NCBI GenBank assembly: GCA_900551705.1
Contig: URWY01000005.1
Location: 1 to 60,803 of the forward strand
Length of the DNA: 60,803 bases
DNA from: an uncultured Bacillota bacterium
GTDB lineage: Bacteria; Bacillota; Clostridia; Christensenellales; UBA1242
Direction of reading: 5' to 3'
Part shown: in pieces, positions 23,918 to 33,516 of the stretch
Position numbering within the stretch: position 1 is the stretch's first letter
Layout: each line of letters begins with the position of its first letter
Notes under the pieces: model-generated
What the model saw: the letters and a program-made list of their open reading frames with translations, nothing else
What the model was told of the DNA's origin: nothing
The model's database searches: none
Program-made: the position numbers and the translations under genes

Positions 23918-23929
23918 CACAATATTGTG
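23918..23929. promoter_or_regulatory. Palindrome CACAATATTGTG between divergent genes
   Basis: Perfect 12-bp palindrome midway between the 23862 and 23974 starts. It could be an operator for a dimeric regulator; no regulator is encoded next to it. Confidence 0.4.
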
Positions 23930-23973
23930 CAAAGTCATATATGTTTAGAGATTTAAATTTTTAGGGGTGATAA

Positions 23974-24765
23974 ATGTTTAAACAAAGAATTATTCCAACT
24001 TGTAGTAAAGAAAGATATGAACGCACAAGCAAAATTAATAGAGAAGAAGAAAACGAAAATACCGAAAGAGAACCAATAAACCAAGAACCAGCACAGCGAA
24101 ATGAACCAACGACGCAGCCAGTGCCGCCAAGTCAAGAACCAGTGGAGCAACCAGTTCAAGAACCGCAACAACGAGAAACAGTGCCGCCTACAACAAATCA
24201 ACCAGTGCAAGAACCAACAACAGCGCCAGAGCAGCCTGAAACCACACCAAATCAAGGAACTACGCTTGATCCAACAAGATTTATCTTTGCATCAACAGAG
24301 CCTTATCCTGAAATTACAAACGCTTATCCTAGCATGTATGAAGTAAAACTTATCAAATGGTTAGCAGCGTCAAGAGATAGCGAAATGAGTGCTGTTGCAA
24401 CATATATGTATCAAAGTTATATTTTGCTAGACGAATATCCATTAATTGCAGACGCATTAAAACAAATTGCAATCGTCGAAATGAGGCACCTAGATTTACT
24501 TTCAGAGGCTATTGTTGATTTCGGCGGAAATCCGAACTTAACAGACGGCAGGGGAAATGTTTGGACTGGAAGAAATATTTTGCAAATTAGAAATCCAAGA
24601 GAAATTTTGCTAACTGATATAAAAGCGGAGGAACAAGCAATTAGAAAATATCAACTTGCTGCTTCAAAAACTTGTAATGCCAGTTTAGCGGCTTTGTTTG
24701 AAAGAATCATAATCGACGAGCAAGACCATATTATAATTTTGAATGAACTTTTAAGCACTCTATAA
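23974..24765 (+). CDS. Ferritin-like diiron protein with a Pro/Gln/Glu-rich N terminus
   Basis: A 263-residue protein. Residues about 20-100 are a disordered linker rich in Pro, Gln, Glu and Thr. The C-terminal domain (about 115-263) is a four-helix ferritin-like bundle with metal ligands in the right places: DSEMSAVATYMYQS, VEMRHLDLLSE (ExxH), DIKAEEQAIRKYQ and IDEQDHIII (ExxH). Proteins of this class (rubrerythrin, bacterioferritin or manganese-catalase-like) handle peroxide or iron; similar ones occur in clostridial spores. It has an AGGGG ribosome binding site and is terminated by a strong hairpin. Confidence 0.78.
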   Translation: MFKQRIIPTCSKERYERTSKINREEENENTEREPINQEPAQRNEPTTQPVPPSQEPVEQPVQEPQQRETVPPTTNQPVQEPTTAPEQPETTPNQGTTLDPTRFIFASTEPYPEITNAYPSMYEVKLIKWLAASRDSEMSAVATYMYQSYILLDEYPLIADALKQIAIVEMRHLDLLSEAIVDFGGNPNLTDGRGNVWTGRNILQIRNPREILLTDIKAEEQAIRKYQLAASKTCNASLAALFERIIIDEQDHIIILNELLSTL

Positions 24766-24770
24766 AAAGA

Positions 24771-24803
24771 AAAAAGGTTGAATTTAATCAACCTTTTTTT
24801 ATA
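24771..24803. terminator. Bidirectional terminator
   Basis: Stem AAAAAGGTTGA/TCAACCTTTTT with a 5-6-nt loop, between the ferritin-like gene (+) and the VirB6-like gene (-). Confidence 0.85.
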
Positions 24804-24810
24804 ACATCAA

Positions 24811-27453
24811 TTAGTCTTTTTTGTTCAACTTTTCGGCTATCGCTGAACCAATTTTATTAATGCTTGCGTCATCAAGTTTTACAGAACTTGTCTTATCACT
24901 GTTTGCCTGCAAAGCGCTTGCAATTTTTCTAACGCTTGCGTCTGAAAGTTCAGTTGGTCTTGGTTTTTCTGGTGGTTCTGCTTGTCTTTTATTTGCTCCG
25001 CCTAAACCAAGTGCATCTTCTGCCATGTTTTGAGCAGTTCTAAGTTTCTTTTGGTTCTTCATTTCAGCATTCAAATCCATTTCTTTTTTAAGTTTACCTT
25101 GAGCAATTTGAATCATATCGCTTCCAAGACCTTTCATTTCGCCCATCATTGGGCCGCTCATTGCTCCCATTGTGTGTTGAGCAAATGAACCTATTTGTTT
25201 ACCAAAATCAACAAATGATTTTGAAAGGGCTTTTAATGTTGATTCACCAAGTTCAATTTTTGCTCCATCAATTGAAGATGTTCTTCTAGATTTTTCTGAA
25301 ACACCTTTTTCAAGTGATTTACCAAGTGGATTTTGCCAGTTGCCGTGCTTTGAATCATTAAATAGGGCATTACGATCTTCTGAACTCATGTTTCTATAAG
25401 CTTCTTCGCCACCAGCCGCAGCAATTGCGCGATTCCTAATTCTTTCATTTTGACCACGACCACGATGGTTAGCATCAATTACACCTTGTCTATCTCTCCA
25501 ATCCATGTTGTCAAGTTTACTTTCTGCAGCGCCTTTTCTAAATTCTTCAATTTTACCTGTTGATTTAAGTCCGGCGAGTGTTTCTTCTTTTTCTTCATTA
25601 GACATATTAGAAACATTTCTTGATGCGAATTCCTGCTTAAATTCAGCTTTTTCCTTGTCGGACATTTTTCCCCAAACCGCTTGTTCTGATTCTCCAGGTT
25701 TAATTTTGTCAATGCCATGTTTTTTTCCATAATTGCTTAATGCTTTTTTGTCTGAACCTAGCCATTTAATTGCATCTTCATCAGACACAGTAGAAGCAGC
25801 CGCTTGTGTTAAAATTTCATCGTCTGTTACATTATCTGCCATATTAGTAACTGCATTATCATAAGACACTGAACCTTTTTTGTATCTTCCTGTACCTTCG
25901 TTTGCTGCTGTTTTCATGTATGCATTTTTAGCCAATTTTCCTGCTCCAACAGCTTTACTAGTTAAACTGCCAGCTTTCATAACTGCAAGACCAGCACCTG
26001 CGAAGGCTGCTGTGGTTTTACCGACCTTAGCGGCTGTTGCACCAATTTCTTTGGCTTTATCTGCACCAGCACCCATTGTGTCTTCGCCACCAATAATTTC
26101 TGAAAGCATTTTTGTGAAGTCTTTTACCATTGCTAGACCAGCAATAGTGAAAAGCAAGTTGACGATTTTATCAATAATTGCAATGCCAGTAAGTTCCAAT
26201 GATTGCAACAATGCTAAGATAACGAAGAATAAATTCAAACCAACAATAGGTCCATAAACGCCGATTGTTTTTGCAACAAACTTTTCGCGCCATTTTTTCA
26301 ATGCATTACCGCCATCTAATGGCATAAGTGATGCAATAGGTGCGGCAACAAGGAATAAGATTGTAAGTTCAAATATCCTTTTGATTAAACCAAAAACAAG
26401 GTATAGTAACAATACTGTTACAACGACTAATGCACCGAGTGCGATAATATAGTCGAATGACCACAAATCATAATAATACCAAACCAGGGCGGTGTTATTT
26501 TTATCAAAGTGAGTGTATCCCGCTGCAATTAAACTATTTTCAACAATCATAACGCCAGCGTTTAAAGTTACAGGGAACATATGTTCTGTTTTGAAAGGAG
26601 CTCTATCAATATATGCTCTTGATTTCAATTGGAAGCAGTTAGCAAAGGCTTCGTCCATAAGCCAGCAATTTTGGTATGCTGAATTGGAGTCTGTTCCTTT
26701 ATTTTGTGTGAAAGCACCGTTTGCTGAAATTTTATCATTATTCAACATTTTATTATAAAAACTATCGTTTATTCTTGCACGGTTAGCGCTATACGCTGCT
26801 GCTTTAAACACCAAACCAGAAATAGGTGTTGTGGTTGTTGGAACGGTGAATCCAAAAAATGTGTAGTTATTATATGTTTCGTCACCAGATGTTGTTCTTT
26901 CTGATTTGAAATATGTTGTGTTAATAGTACTTTGTGTTACGCTTGTTGAACCTGTGGAAACTTTATCAAGTGCTTGCAATATAACATTGCAAAGGAACAT
27001 ACCAAAGAAACAAACGATAGGAACAATTGCAAATGATGCAAGAGCTTTTAATGAATTGCCAATGATTTTGCCTTTTGATGCTGATTTAGCATCTGTTGCT
27101 GTGTATTCACTTCTAACAACAGCAATCATAGTTGTTAATATGAGCATCAGCACACCTAAGATAATCATTGACCAGAAGATGTTTGATAAAACAGGGGAAG
27201 AACCAGTAAAAATCATGTTCATAAACTGCATAACAATATCGCCTTGGACATTTGTTTGGCCATTGAATTTGTATATTGTGTCTAGTCCGGCTATTTTACG
27301 CATAATCCATTGAATTGCGTCAATTACCGCATAAACAGGCGTTAAAAGTTGGTAAAATGTTTTTGGAATGAATGATAAAAGTGCACCAAACCAGCCTTGG
27401 AACCAATTTTTAATAGCATCGCCAACAGAACCAGCAATATAGGTTAAATTCAT
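24811..27453 (-). CDS. Large VirB6/TrbL-like polytopic membrane protein, orphan
   Basis: An 880-residue protein. The N-terminal half has about seven membrane segments (near 20-45, 90-112, 137-160, 338-360, 366-386, 400-425 and 428-447) and large outside loops, a layout like the TrbL/VirB6 channel subunit of type IV secretion and of ICE membrane proteins. An Ala/Gly-rich helix pair follows, then a roughly 350-residue hydrophilic tail that ends in repeated ELSDASVRKIASAL / KLDDASINKIGSAI. No relaxase, coupling protein or VirB4 ATPase is nearby. GGAGGA precedes the ATG. Confidence 0.6.
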   Translation of the reverse strand: MNLTYIAGSVGDAIKNWFQGWFGALLSFIPKTFYQLLTPVYAVIDAIQWIMRKIAGLDTIYKFNGQTNVQGDIVMQFMNMIFTGSSPVLSNIFWSMIILGVLMLILTTMIAVVRSEYTATDAKSASKGKIIGNSLKALASFAIVPIVCFFGMFLCNVILQALDKVSTGSTSVTQSTINTTYFKSERTTSGDETYNNYTFFGFTVPTTTTPISGLVFKAAAYSANRARINDSFYNKMLNNDKISANGAFTQNKGTDSNSAYQNCWLMDEAFANCFQLKSRAYIDRAPFKTEHMFPVTLNAGVMIVENSLIAAGYTHFDKNNTALVWYYYDLWSFDYIIALGALVVVTVLLLYLVFGLIKRIFELTILFLVAAPIASLMPLDGGNALKKWREKFVAKTIGVYGPIVGLNLFFVILALLQSLELTGIAIIDKIVNLLFTIAGLAMVKDFTKMLSEIIGGEDTMGAGADKAKEIGATAAKVGKTTAAFAGAGLAVMKAGSLTSKAVGAGKLAKNAYMKTAANEGTGRYKKGSVSYDNAVTNMADNVTDDEILTQAAASTVSDEDAIKWLGSDKKALSNYGKKHGIDKIKPGESEQAVWGKMSDKEKAEFKQEFASRNVSNMSNEEKEETLAGLKSTGKIEEFRKGAAESKLDNMDWRDRQGVIDANHRGRGQNERIRNRAIAAAGGEEAYRNMSSEDRNALFNDSKHGNWQNPLGKSLEKGVSEKSRRTSSIDGAKIELGESTLKALSKSFVDFGKQIGSFAQHTMGAMSGPMMGEMKGLGSDMIQIAQGKLKKEMDLNAEMKNQKKLRTAQNMAEDALGLGGANKRQAEPPEKPRPTELSDASVRKIASALQANSDKTSSVKLDDASINKIGSAIAEKLNKKD

Positions 27454-27479
27454 ATTGTTCCTCCGAATTCTTCTTTTGA

Positions 27480-27620
27480 GTTAGTTTAGTATAACACATA
27501 AATTTAAAATTGTATAGAGTTTTTTATAAATTTTATTTATATATTATATATATTCAAAAATTATTTTACATTTTTTTTGAAAAAATATAACAAAATAATT
27601 GAGAAATTGCTTAAAATTAG
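27480..27620. other. Very AT-rich spacer
   Basis: About 140 bp of almost pure A/T between the divergent 27453 and 27677 genes. I see no gene or clear regulatory structure apart from the promoter at its right end. Confidence 0.5.
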
Positions 27621-27649
27621 TAGACAAGAGGCAATCTTGTGTATATAAT
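27621..27649 (+). promoter_or_regulatory. Sigma-A promoter of the acidic zinc-ribbon gene
   Basis: TAGACA (27621-27626), 17-bp spacer, TATAAT (27644-27649). Confidence 0.75.
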
Positions 27650-27676
27650 ACTTGCGAAAAATAAAAGAGAGGTTTT

Positions 27677-28180
27677 ATGAGCGAATATATCCGTTGTCCA
27701 AGATGTGAATTAAATTATATCAAAAAGAAAGACAAACTCTGTTCAGTCTGCAAAGCAGAATTGAACGCTGAACCTAATTTAGATGATATGGATTTGGAGA
27801 TTTGTCCAATTTGTAAAACAAACTATATCAGACCAGACGAAATTATGTGTAAACAATGCATTAAAGAACGCTCTTTGGAAGATGTTATTGTTTCTCACAA
27901 TGATGACGATTGGGATTCTTATTTAAATCCAGACGAAGATAACATTTCAAGTGATGAAGAAACAGGCGATATGGCAAGCATCACTGATTTAGATTCAACT
28001 GATTTAGATGACGATTTGGAAATTGACGATTCAGATCTTCCAGACATTGGCGAAGATATTGACTTTGGCGATGATGAAGACGGCGAAGACGAAGAATTTG
28101 AGGACGATTTAGACGAAGACGATGACTTCGATGACGATGATGACGATTTTGACGATGACGACGATGATGACGATGAATAA
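27677..28180 (+). CDS. Double zinc-ribbon protein with a poly-acidic tail
   Basis: A 167-residue protein. Two CxxC...CxxC zinc ribbons occupy residues 1-65 (CPRC with CSVC, then CPIC with CKQC). From about residue 75 the chain is dominated by Asp and Glu and ends in an almost pure Asp run. The acidic tail recalls that of RNA polymerase delta (RpoE) and could mimic nucleic acid, but the ribbons are unlike RpoE. I do not recognise a named family. It has its own promoter and terminator, upstream of secA. Confidence 0.7.
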   Translation: MSEYIRCPRCELNYIKKKDKLCSVCKAELNAEPNLDDMDLEICPICKTNYIRPDEIMCKQCIKERSLEDVIVSHNDDDWDSYLNPDEDNISSDEETGDMASITDLDSTDLDDDLEIDDSDLPDIGEDIDFGDDEDGEDEEFEDDLDEDDDFDDDDDDFDDDDDDDDE

Positions 28181-28210
28181 TCGCAGAAGTTCGACAAATT
28201 AATATTCAAA

Positions 28211-28236
28211 AAAAGCACGAAAGTGCTTTTTTGTTT
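28211..28236 (+). terminator. Terminator after the acidic zinc-ribbon gene
   Basis: Stem AAAAGCAC-GAAA-GTGCTTTT (GNRA-type loop) followed by T residues. Confidence 0.88.
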
Positions 28237-28258
28237 TGTAAAATTTTATGTTTATAAT
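28231..28258 (+). promoter_or_regulatory. Probable secA promoter
   Basis: TTGTTT (28231-28236) in the tail of the terminator, 16-bp spacer, TATAAT (28253-28258), 26 bp before the ATG. Confidence 0.6.
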
Positions 28259-28283
28259 ATAATGCTTAGTATTAGGAGAATAT

Positions 28284-30953
28284 ATGGGTTTATTAGCGAA
28301 AATTTTCGGCAGCGATAACTCTCGCAGTTTGAAAAAAATTAGAAAAATTGCCGATAAAGTTATTGCACTTGAAGAAGAATATAAAAATAAAACAAACGAA
28401 GAATTAAAAGCAAAAACAGAAGAGTTAAAACATAGGGTTCAAGTTGAAGGTGAAAGTTTAAATTCAGTTTTGCCAGAAGCATTTGCCAATGTTAGAGAAG
28501 CAGCATCAAGAGTGCTAAATATGCGCCATTTCTATGTTCAAATTATGGGCGGTATTGCACTTCATCAAGGCAGAATTGCAGAAATGGGAACAGGTGAAGG
28601 TAAAACTCTTGTTTCAACTTTGCCTGCGTATTTAAATGCTTTAACAGGTAAAGGTGTTCATGTTGTCACAGTCAACGAATATCTTGCAGAGCGTGACGCT
28701 GTTTGGATGGGAAAAGTCCATAAATTTTTGGGCTTAACTGTTGGCGTTTCGCTTAGCGGAATGGACTATGCAGCAAAACGCAAAGCCTATGATTGCGATA
28801 TAACATACTTAACAAACAACGAAGCAGGTTTTGATTATCTTCGTGATAATATGGTTGTTAGAAAAGAAGACAGAGTTGCCCGCGGATATAATTTTGCTAT
28901 CGTGGACGAAGTGGATAGTATTTTGATTGATGAAGCAAGAACTCCACTTATCATCAGCGGCCGTGGCATGAAATCAAGCGAAGCTTATCATTCAGCGCAA
29001 AGGTTTGTAAAAACTTTGAAGGAAGATGACTTTGAAATTGATTTAAAATCAAAAGCAATAAATTTAACAGAAAGCGGAATTGCAAAAGCAGAGCGCTATT
29101 TTGCCGTTGAAAATATTTCTGATGTTGAAAATATTGAGCTTAACCATCATATTAACAATGCCTTGAAAGCAAATTTTGTCATGATTAAAGATGAAAATTA
29201 CATTGTGAAAGACGGCGAAATTTTGATTGTTGATGAATTTACTGGAAGAATTATGAAGGGCAGACGCTATTCGGACGGCTTGCACCAAGCGATTGAAGCA
29301 AAAGAAGGCGTTGAAATCAAAGACGAAAATAAAACGCTTGCAACAATAACATTCCAAAACTTTTTCAGAATGTATAAAAAGTTAAGCGGTATGACAGGAA
29401 CTGCAAAAACAGAAGAAGGCGAATTTACAACAATTTATGGCCTTGATGTTGTGCAAATTCCTTCCAACAAGCCAAATATCAGATATGACGCACCAGATGT
29501 TATTTATAAAACAATTCCAGCAAAAACAAAGGCTATTGTTGAACATATTAAAGAAGTTCATGCAACTGGTCAACCAATCCTTATCGGCACAATCACGATT
29601 GATAAATCGGAAGAACTTTCAAATGCTTTAAGGCGAGCGGGCATTAAACACAATGTTTTGAACGCTAAAAATCACGAATTTGAAAGTGAAATTGTCGCAC
29701 AAGCGGGCAGGAAGGGCATGGTTACTATTGCAACAAACATGGCTGGCCGTGGAACAGATATTTTGCTTGGCGGTAATCCAGAATTTATGGCGATTAAAAA
29801 ACTTCGCGAAGAAGGCTTCACAGAAGACCAAATCGCTTTCGCAAATTCTTTTATCGAAAGTGATAACGAAGAACTTTTGAACGCTAGAAAAGAATATCAA
29901 AAATATTACAACCAATATAAAGAAACAACAGACAAAGAGAAAGAAGAAGTTAGAGAACTCGGCGGTTTGCACATCGTGGGCACAGAAAGGCACGAAAGTA
30001 GGCGTATCGACAACCAGTTGCGCGGTCGTAGCGGAAGGCAAGGCGACCCAGGTTCAAGCGTGTTCTATATCTCGCTTGAAGATGACCTTGCAAAGCGTTT
30101 TGGCGGAGATAAAATGCTTAAAGTTGCAAATTTCTTTAAAGTTGATGACGACATGCCAATGCAATATAGAATGTTGTCAAATCAAATTGAAAATGCTCAA
30201 AAACGCATTGAAATGCGCCATTTCTCAGCTAGAAAAAGTGTTTTGCAATACGATGATGTTTTGAATAAACAAAGGCATATAATCTATGATGAAAGAAATA
30301 AGGTTTTGGACGGCGTAGATAGCCATGAACAAATTATTGAAATGTTCCCAGAACTTGTCAGCGCGGCAATAAATTCAGTAATCAACCAAGATAAGATGTA
30401 TAACGAATGGGATTTAGATGCACTTAATGCTGCACTCGAAAGAAAACAACTTTTCCCTTATGGAACAAACCTAATTACAAAAGAATTTGTTCACGATTTA
30501 GACGCAGAGGACTTGCAAGAAAAAGTTTTAAATGCAGTTTATGATAGATATAACGAAAAAATGGCTGATGCAGAAAGTATCGGTGCAAACTTTGCAGATT
30601 TTGAAAGATATGTTCTTTTAAGAGTGGTTGACAGCCTTTGGATGGATCATATCGATCAAATGACAGTTTTGAGAAACGAAATTGGCTTGCAAGGTTATGG
30701 ACAACATGACCCAATTGTGGCTTACAAACAAATCGGCTTTGAAATGTTTGACGAAATGATTTCAAAAATCAGAGAGCAAACAGCGTTGTTTTTGCTTAAC
30801 ATAAATGTCGATAAAAAGCCAGAACCAAAACAAGTTGCAAAACCTATTGTTGTGGTTGAACAAAAAACAGCAAAAGCGGAAGCAAAAATTGGTAGAAATT
30901 CGCCATGTCCTTGCGGAAGCGGCAAAAAATATAAAAATTGTTGCGGGAAATAG
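28284..30953 (+). CDS. secA: Preprotein translocase ATPase SecA
   Basis: An 889-residue motor that drives secretory proteins through SecYEG. Motifs: Walker A MGTGEGKTLVS, DEVD box in IVDEVDSILIDEARTPL, TNMAGRGTDILLGG, and the C-terminal SEC-C zinc-binding tail NSPCPCGSGKKYKNCCGK, which serves binding of SecB or the ribosome. The length is normal. AGGAG precedes the ATG. The stop codon directly abuts the start of the next gene, so the two are co-translated. In many Bacillota secA is followed by prfB; here a metallo-hydrolase follows. Confidence 0.98.
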   Translation: MGLLAKIFGSDNSRSLKKIRKIADKVIALEEEYKNKTNEELKAKTEELKHRVQVEGESLNSVLPEAFANVREAASRVLNMRHFYVQIMGGIALHQGRIAEMGTGEGKTLVSTLPAYLNALTGKGVHVVTVNEYLAERDAVWMGKVHKFLGLTVGVSLSGMDYAAKRKAYDCDITYLTNNEAGFDYLRDNMVVRKEDRVARGYNFAIVDEVDSILIDEARTPLIISGRGMKSSEAYHSAQRFVKTLKEDDFEIDLKSKAINLTESGIAKAERYFAVENISDVENIELNHHINNALKANFVMIKDENYIVKDGEILIVDEFTGRIMKGRRYSDGLHQAIEAKEGVEIKDENKTLATITFQNFFRMYKKLSGMTGTAKTEEGEFTTIYGLDVVQIPSNKPNIRYDAPDVIYKTIPAKTKAIVEHIKEVHATGQPILIGTITIDKSEELSNALRRAGIKHNVLNAKNHEFESEIVAQAGRKGMVTIATNMAGRGTDILLGGNPEFMAIKKLREEGFTEDQIAFANSFIESDNEELLNARKEYQKYYNQYKETTDKEKEEVRELGGLHIVGTERHESRRIDNQLRGRSGRQGDPGSSVFYISLEDDLAKRFGGDKMLKVANFFKVDDDMPMQYRMLSNQIENAQKRIEMRHFSARKSVLQYDDVLNKQRHIIYDERNKVLDGVDSHEQIIEMFPELVSAAINSVINQDKMYNEWDLDALNAALERKQLFPYGTNLITKEFVHDLDAEDLQEKVLNAVYDRYNEKMADAESIGANFADFERYVLLRVVDSLWMDHIDQMTVLRNEIGLQGYGQHDPIVAYKQIGFEMFDEMISKIREQTALFLLNINVDKKPEPKQVAKPIVVVEQKTAKAEAKIGRNSPCPCGSGKKYKNCCGK

Positions 30954-31583
30954 ATGAAAATACAAATTGTTGGCGGAAGTTTATTGAATACAAATAATTA
31001 CATTGTTGGAGATTCTAACAATGTAATTTTAATTGAAACAAGTGCAATGCCAAGAGATATAAAAGCGATTGTTGACGGCAGGAACGTAAAAGCGATATTT
31101 TTAACTCATGGACATTGGGACCACTCGCAACACATTGACGAAGTCGCAAAAATGTTTGGCGCAAAAGTTTATTTGCACGAAAAAGCGATTAATAAAATCA
31201 AGTCAAACGAGAAACAATTCAATTTGGATAGACCAGTCAATTCGCAACTTGAAAATGAAAATTTTGAAATTTTAAAAGACAATCAAACAATCGATTTTGG
31301 GTTTTTGAAAGTTCATGTGTTGTTTACGCCAGGGCATACTGATTGCTCAGTTAGTTATTTGATTGAAGATAGTGAAAGCAAAGCGCTATTTTCAGGTGAC
31401 ACTCTTTTTTATCAAACTTGCGGAAGATGCGACCTTCCAACATCGTCAGTTGCAGATATGAAATCAAGTTTGAAAAAGTTGTTAGAACTGGACGAAAATT
31501 TAGATGTTTATCCAGGTCATGGTTTTAAAACGACAATAAAAGACGAAAGAAAAACTTTTGAATATTTACTTTGCGAAGAATAA
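30954..31583 (+). CDS. Metallo-beta-lactamase-fold hydrolase (glyoxalase II-like)
   Basis: A 209-residue zinc hydrolase. The metal motif THGHWDHS is at residues 51-58, further ligands lie in TPGHTDCSVSYL and FSGDTLF, and the last His is in YPGHG. The size matches the small GloB-like group found in many Bacillota; the substrate is unknown and may be a glutathione- or bacillithiol-type thioester. It starts on the base after the secA stop codon, so it is co-transcribed and translationally coupled with secA. No terminator separates it from glmS. Confidence 0.88.
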   Translation: MKIQIVGGSLLNTNNYIVGDSNNVILIETSAMPRDIKAIVDGRNVKAIFLTHGHWDHSQHIDEVAKMFGAKVYLHEKAINKIKSNEKQFNLDRPVNSQLENENFEILKDNQTIDFGFLKVHVLFTPGHTDCSVSYLIEDSESKALFSGDTLFYQTCGRCDLPTSSVADMKSSLKKLLELDENLDVYPGHGFKTTIKDERKTFEYLLCEE

Positions 31584-31652
31584 AATAATTTTGAAAAACC
31601 AATTCCACGCATGATGCATAAAATAATTTAGGGGATAATTAGGAGCATCAAT

Positions 31653-33512
31653 ATGTGTGGAATTTTTGGTTGTGTTGGCACGAGCCGAACTCTACCAATT
31701 TTAATTAATGGATTAGAACTTTTAGAGTATAGAGGATACGATTCAGCGGGTGTTGCATTTTTTGAAAATAAAAAAATAAACATTGTAAAAGAAGTTGGCA
31801 AAGTTAAAAATTTAAAGGACAAATTGAACTTAGACATTATATCAACTTGCGGTATTGCTCATACCAGATGGGCAACTCACGGCAAGCCAACAGATATAAA
31901 TTGCCACCCACATACAAGCGGAAAAATCTGCCTAGTGCATAATGGAATTATTGAAAATTTTTCCGAATTAAAAAAAGAATTAAATAGTAATTTTTATTCA
32001 GATACTGACAGCGAATTAATTGCAAAATTAATTGATAATAATTATCAAAAAAATATTAAAAAATATTTAGAAAAAAATAATAAAAAAATAGTTTCAAAAA
32101 ATAATAAAATTAAAATTTTATTAAATTCAATTTCCCAGACTGCCCATATTATGCGGGGTTCGTGGGCTTGTGCAGTTATTTGTGAAGATATTTTAGATAA
32201 TATTTTTGTATTTAAAAAATCAAGTCCGCTATTAGTTGGAAAATCAAATAAATTCAATTTAATTTCAAGCGATATTTCCGCAATAAATACAATTTTTAAT
32301 AAAAATAAAATTAATAAAAATATTAATTTATTTAATTTAAATGACAATGAATTTGCGATTATTAGTAAAAATGATGTGCAATTTTTTGACATAAATTTGA
32401 ACACAATTATAAAACAAAATATAGAAATCGACAGTGAAAGTTTAAATGCTACGAAGCAAAATTTCGACCACTTTATGCTTAAAGAAATTTACGAAATTCC
32501 TGCTTCGGTTGAAAAAACTTTTAACTCAATTTTAGAGAGTAAGAACGAAGAACTTATACATGCATTAATCAATTGCAGCAAGGTTACCATCATTGGTTGC
32601 GGAACTGCATATCACGCTGGACTTACAGGTAAATTTTATCTTTCCAATATTTTAAACAAAAAAGTTGAAGTTCAACTTGCAAGCGAATTTAGATATTCAA
32701 AACAGGTTTTTGATAAAAACGAAATAGTGTTTGGAATTAGTCAGAGCGGCGAAACCGCAGATACAATAGCAGGGCTTAAACTTGCTAAGGAAAACAACTT
32801 AAAAACCATTGTTTTAACGAATGTAAAAAACAGTTCTATAACCGATGTTGCGGACTTTAAACTATACACCGAAGCAGGAACAGAAATTGGCGTGGCGGCT
32901 ACCAAAAGTTTTAACAGCCAAGTAGCGGCTATGCTCGCTCTTGCCACAAAAGTCAAAACTCAAATTGATAATAACGATGTATTTGCAAAAAATCTGCTCA
33001 ATAAATTTAAGTGCGTAAATAATTTGCTCGCACAGGAAATCTCAAAAGACGACGAAGTTAACAACTATAAAAAGTATTTCAACAAGCAAAAGTTTTTCTT
33101 CATCGGCAGAGATATTGATTCAACGCTTTCGTATGAAGGTGCGCTTAAATTAAAAGAAATTGCGTATGTTCACGCGGAAGGTTATGCAGCAGGCGAATTG
33201 AAGCATGGAACACTTTCGCTACTTGACGAAAATTCGCTTTTAATCGGTATAATTACGCAGAAGAAAATTCTTGAAAAGACTTTAAACGCGGTTCATGAAG
33301 CCAAAGCGCGCGGAGCAAGTGTCCTTTTGATAAGTCAATTTGATATAAGTTCACAGGCGGACGATTTTATACAACTTCTTGGTGACGATGAATTAATTTC
33401 GCCAATTTTGGCAGTCATTCCATTGCAGTTGTTTGCCTATTATATGTCACTAAATAAAGGCTATGACCCAGACAAGCCACGAAACTTAGCAAAATCAGTG
33501 ACCGTTGAATGA
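31653..33512 (+). CDS. glmS: Glucosamine-6-phosphate synthase (isomerizing)
   Basis: Makes glucosamine-6-phosphate from fructose-6-phosphate and glutamine for peptidoglycan. The N-terminal glutaminase begins MCGIFGCVG with the catalytic Cys after Met, and contains YRGYDSAGVA and RWATHGKP. Two SIS domains follow (GCGTAYHAGL, ISQSGETADT, AEGYAAGELKHG). The C terminus RNLAKSVTVE is intact. Length 619 aa. The stretch of residues 120-250 is very rich in Lys, Asn and Ile with AT-rich codons. The 70-bp leader is too short for a glmS ribozyme. AGGAG precedes the ATG. Confidence 0.97.
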   Translation: MCGIFGCVGTSRTLPILINGLELLEYRGYDSAGVAFFENKKINIVKEVGKVKNLKDKLNLDIISTCGIAHTRWATHGKPTDINCHPHTSGKICLVHNGIIENFSELKKELNSNFYSDTDSELIAKLIDNNYQKNIKKYLEKNNKKIVSKNNKIKILLNSISQTAHIMRGSWACAVICEDILDNIFVFKKSSPLLVGKSNKFNLISSDISAINTIFNKNKINKNINLFNLNDNEFAIISKNDVQFFDINLNTIIKQNIEIDSESLNATKQNFDHFMLKEIYEIPASVEKTFNSILESKNEELIHALINCSKVTIIGCGTAYHAGLTGKFYLSNILNKKVEVQLASEFRYSKQVFDKNEIVFGISQSGETADTIAGLKLAKENNLKTIVLTNVKNSSITDVADFKLYTEAGTEIGVAATKSFNSQVAAMLALATKVKTQIDNNDVFAKNLLNKFKCVNNLLAQEISKDDEVNNYKKYFNKQKFFFIGRDIDSTLSYEGALKLKEIAYVHAEGYAAGELKHGTLSLLDENSLLIGIITQKKILEKTLNAVHEAKARGASVLLISQFDISSQADDFIQLLGDDELISPILAVIPLQLFAYYMSLNKGYDPDKPRNLAKSVTVE

Positions 33513-33516
33513 TTTT

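Noticed and set aside
24101..24346. Gln/Arg-rich frame inside the ferritin-like gene
   Set aside because: An alternative frame of the Pro/Gln/Glu linker, no ribosome binding site.
27919..28218. Ser-rich 99-residue frame opposite the acidic tail gene
   Set aside because: It is the antisense reading of the Asp/Glu repeat; poly-Ser arises from GAT/GAC repeats read backwards.
31584..31652. glmS ribozyme upstream of glmS
   Set aside because: Only 69 bp separate the genes and none of the ribozyme's pseudoknot elements is visible.
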